From positions 1-8,336 of the forward strand of contig JAGXIS010000142.1 of assembly GCA_024635465.1 (NCBI GenBank): a DNA stretch of 8,336 bases, read 5' to 3'. The position numbers were made by a program, and so were the translations under genes. This DNA is from Bacteroidota bacterium. Its GTDB lineage: Bacteria > Bacteroidota > Rhodothermia > Balneolales > Balneolaceae. Position 1 is the stretch's first letter; each line of letters begins with the position of its first letter. A model generated the notes under the pieces. The model was not told where the DNA came from. It made no database searches and saw nothing but the letters and a program-made list of their open reading frames with translations. Positions 6,915 to 8,336 of the stretch are shown piece by piece.

Positions 6915-7400
6915 ATGAATAAATACTATTTCATATTTCTGATCTGGCTTCTGCCTGTTTACTTCCTTTTTCAGGGAGGATATCAGGTGATGGCATACTT
7001 CGGAATTCACAACACTTACGATCAAGGTGAGAGTTACGTCGCATCTGTTACAGATTTTGATGTGAAACAGATCGCAGCGCAAACAAACGGTTATGTTGTC
7101 TTGAAATTTACCACTTCTGAGGGATTGACTGTCGAAGAGCAGCTCGCATTACCGGTTCAATTTGCTCAGGTAATCATGAAGTCTGAATTGATCCCCATTC
7201 GCTATTTAGAGAGCTCATTTAATCCTATTGTGATTATGCCGGTGTATGAACTTCAACAAAGTGTTATCAAGGTCAATATCGCTGTCACATCTTTTGGAAT
7301 GTTAGCAACTATATTGCTCTCATTTTTTGCATCAAAATTCGCAATCCGCAGAATCAGAGACGGTGAAGAGAATCTTGAAATTGAAAGGGTGGATAAGTAG
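6915..7400 (+). CDS. Small two-helix membrane protein, DUF3592-like
   Basis: The 161-residue protein has a hydrophobic segment at 4-20 (YYFIFLIWLLPVYFLFQ), an extracytoplasmic beta-rich domain at about 38-110, and a second hydrophobic segment at 119-139, followed by a charged tail (FAIRRIRDGEENLEIERVDK) that should be cytoplasmic. The order of strand-like stretches, VASVTDFDV then GYVVLKFTTSEG, then VQFAQVIMKSELIPIRYLESSFNPIVIMP, resembles the DUF3592 domain, in which a beta module between two helices ends in a phrase of the type 'IPVRYDPxNP'. No catalytic residues can be named and the function is unknown. It follows the beta-lactamase-fold gene after 28 bases and is the last gene of the plus-strand operon, facing the convergent DUF2480 gene across 38 bases. 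No good Shine-Dalgarno sequence is visible before the ATG. Confidence 0.6.
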   Translation: MNKYYFIFLIWLLPVYFLFQGGYQVMAYFGIHNTYDQGESYVASVTDFDVKQIAAQTNGYVVLKFTTSEGLTVEEQLALPVQFAQVIMKSELIPIRYLESSFNPIVIMPVYELQQSVIKVNIAVTSFGMLATILLSFFASKFAIRRIRDGEENLEIERVDK

Positions 7401-7440
7401 AAAAAACATCCCTGGATAAAGTCCTCATCAAAGAGATGTT
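7401..7440 (-). terminator. Rho-independent terminator after DUF2480
   Basis: Read on the minus strand, AACATCTCT pairs with AGGGATGTT over 9 base pairs (one U-G wobble), enclosing an 18-base loop that contains a small GGA/TCC sub-hairpin. The run of six T, two of them in the stem, provides the U-tract. The stem begins inside the DUF2480 stop codon (7441-7439), so stop and terminator overlap. On the plus strand the same stem is followed by AATCTTTTG, a poor U-tract, so it probably ends the minus-strand transcript better than the plus-strand operon. Confidence 0.6.
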
Positions 7441-7945
7441 AATCTTTTGCTCTATAAACGGGCACATTTGAACAAGCTTCCCCATACATCAGTTTTTTGA
7501 CATGTGGAAGTAACTTCTGAGTAGCATACATGTAGATTTCAGCAGGTACATCAAACTTACTGCACCCTTTTAAAAGCACATATTTACCACTGTAAGTATC
7601 CCAATCTAATGCATCTATTTTTTTCTTAAATAACTGAGTCATTGCCTCACTTTTTGGACCAAAAAATAGTTCTGATACAAATGAATTAGCATGTTGAACA
7701 ACTAGCATATAGGCCCATTTGGGGATAATTGCATCAGTTGAACAAAAAACTGTTAGATTAGCATCTTTGTACGCTTCCCAATTGTGAGAGTCCATTTTTT
7801 CACGAAACTCTTTCTCCTTCAATATCATCCCTTGGAAAAGAAAATCCTTGAGGTCTAACTCCAGTATTTCTTGACCGTTAATCAGTTTTTCCAAATCAAC
7901 GGTCACCAGTTTTGATAATTTTACCTTATTGACGATCTCACTCAT
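7439..7945 (-). CDS. DUF2480 family protein, associated with iron-sulfur assembly genes
   Basis: This 168-residue soluble protein has the features of DUF2480, a family of unknown biochemical role found in Bacteroidota and relatives. Characteristic stretches are the N-terminal EIVNKVKLSKLVTVDLE, the central DLKDFLFQGMILKEKEFR (31-48), STDAIIPKWAYMLV (69-82), and the C-terminal KKLMYGEACSNVPVY (150-164). There is no signal peptide or membrane segment. It has exactly three cysteines, C68, C128 (LLKGCSKF) and C158 (GEACSNVP), each within a conserved-looking motif, which could bind a metal or a cluster; this is inference. The gene lies 54 bases downstream of the IscA-type gene on the same strand, and DUF2480 genes commonly accompany suf genes in this phylum, so a role in iron-sulfur biogenesis is a reasonable guess. 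It ends in a terminator and is therefore the last gene of its unit. No Shine-Dalgarno sequence precedes the ATG. Confidence 0.85.
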   Translation of the reverse strand: MSEIVNKVKLSKLVTVDLEKLINGQEILELDLKDFLFQGMILKEKEFREKMDSHNWEAYKDANLTVFCSTDAIIPKWAYMLVVQHANSFVSELFFGPKSEAMTQLFKKKIDALDWDTYSGKYVLLKGCSKFDVPAEIYMYATQKLLPHVKKLMYGEACSNVPVYRAKD

Positions 7946-7999
7946 AACATTTTACTAAATTGGAAAGGTATTCTGGCAATTACTCAATTGGATGCCCAC

Positions 8000-8335
8000 T
8001 TACAGTGAAAAGGATTCGCCGCAAGAACAGCTTCTGGCAGCATTTGGATTATTGAAATGAAAACCCTGACCTGTCAGGCCGTCTGTGTAATCCAAATTAG
8101 TCCCGGCCAAATAGAGAAAACTTCTCATATCAACAATAACTTTGATGCCATGATCCTCAAATATCTTATCACTTTCACCTTCAGCCTGTTTGTCGTCGAA
8201 CTCCAAATTATAGGTAAGTCCAGAACATCCACCACTCACAACTTCAACGCGTAGTGATGCATCAGCAGAGATATTCTGCTCTTCGCGTATCTCAAAAATA
8301 CGCTTTGCTGCCCGTTCACTGATTGAAATTGACAT
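8000..8335 (-). CDS. IscA/SufA-type iron-sulfur cluster assembly accessory protein
   Basis: This 111-residue A-type carrier of the HesB/IscA family accepts iron-sulfur clusters from the assembly scaffold and delivers them to apo-proteins in the cytoplasm. The three cluster ligands are visible: C37 in SGGCSGLTYNLEF, and C103 and C105 in the C-terminal SCSCGESF. The opening ISERAAKRIFEI and the segment KVIVDMRSFLYLAGTNLDYTDGLTGQGFHFNNPNA are typical, and the length is normal. It cannot be placed confidently as IscA, SufA or ErpA from sequence alone, so no symbol is given; in Bacteroidota the gene usually belongs to a suf cluster. The ATG occupies 8335-8333, one base from the window end, and the family's usual MS(I/L)xLTxxA start supports it as the true start. 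The promoter and any upstream suf genes lie outside the window. The DUF2480 gene follows after 54 bases. Confidence 0.92.
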   Translation of the reverse strand: MSISISERAAKRIFEIREEQNISADASLRVEVVSGGCSGLTYNLEFDDKQAEGESDKIFEDHGIKVIVDMRSFLYLAGTNLDYTDGLTGQGFHFNNPNAARSCSCGESFSL

Positions 8336-8336
8336 A

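Noticed and set aside
7961..7970. TACCTTTC on the minus strand as an internal promoter for DUF2480
   Set aside because: It lacks the final G and any -33 element; with only 54 bases from the IscA-type gene, co-transcription is the simpler reading.
8057..8254. Plus-strand open frame of 65 codons
   Set aside because: It is antisense to the IscA-type gene, whose cluster-binding cysteines define the real coding strand.

Overview
The window is about 8.3 kb of AT-rich bacterial DNA that looks like one end of an assembled contig. Its first 19 bases are exactly the Tn5 mosaic end used in transposase-based sequencing libraries, so genomic sequence starts at base 20. The gene content suggests a member of the Bacteroidota/Balneolota/Rhodothermota branch of the FCB group. 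The reasons are a DUF5103 protein (the type IX secretion 'plug' family), a DUF2480 protein (essentially confined to Bacteroidota and relatives), a delta' clamp-loader subunit of the type seen in that group, weak or absent Shine-Dalgarno sequences at most starts, and TAnnTTTG promoter-like boxes. I favour a Balneolota-like organism, but that is inference from protein character and not a database match.

Layout: (1) Bases 20-1432, minus strand: a two-gene unit of ptsN (nitrogen-type PTS EIIA regulator) followed after 10 bases by a PBP4-type D-Ala-D-Ala carboxypeptidase (dacB), cut off by the contig end. (2) Bases 1433-1637: a divergent promoter region with one TAnnTTTG box on each strand. (3) Bases 1665-7400, plus strand: six tightly packed genes, ccmB (heme exporter permease), holB (DNA polymerase III delta'), dapF (diaminopimelate epimerase), a DUF5103 T9SS-plug-like lipoprotein, a membrane-anchored serine-beta-lactamase-fold protein whose catalytic residues appear lost, and a small two-helix membrane protein resembling DUF3592. 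The first five genes are separated by -1, 2, 4 and 3 bases and the last by 28, so this is very probably one operon of mixed function. (4) Bases 7401-8335, minus strand and convergent: an IscA/SufA-type iron-sulfur carrier followed by DUF2480, ending in a Rho-independent terminator that overlaps the DUF2480 stop codon.

How the genes relate: envelope and cell-wall work recurs. DapF supplies meso-diaminopimelate, PBP4 trims peptidoglycan, the plug-like lipoprotein points to outer-membrane secretion, and the degenerate beta-lactamase-fold protein sits directly behind it. The IscA-DUF2480 pair looks like one end of a suf iron-sulfur assembly cluster that would continue beyond base 8336.

There are no RNA genes, CRISPR arrays, insertion sequences, phage genes or defence systems that I can see, and no stretch over 300 bases without a gene. 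I do not see a wholly new system. The items most worth following are the apparent pseudo-serine-hydrolase next to the plug lipoprotein, the cysteine pattern of DUF2480 beside IscA, the ccmB separated from ccmA, and the adapter remnant.
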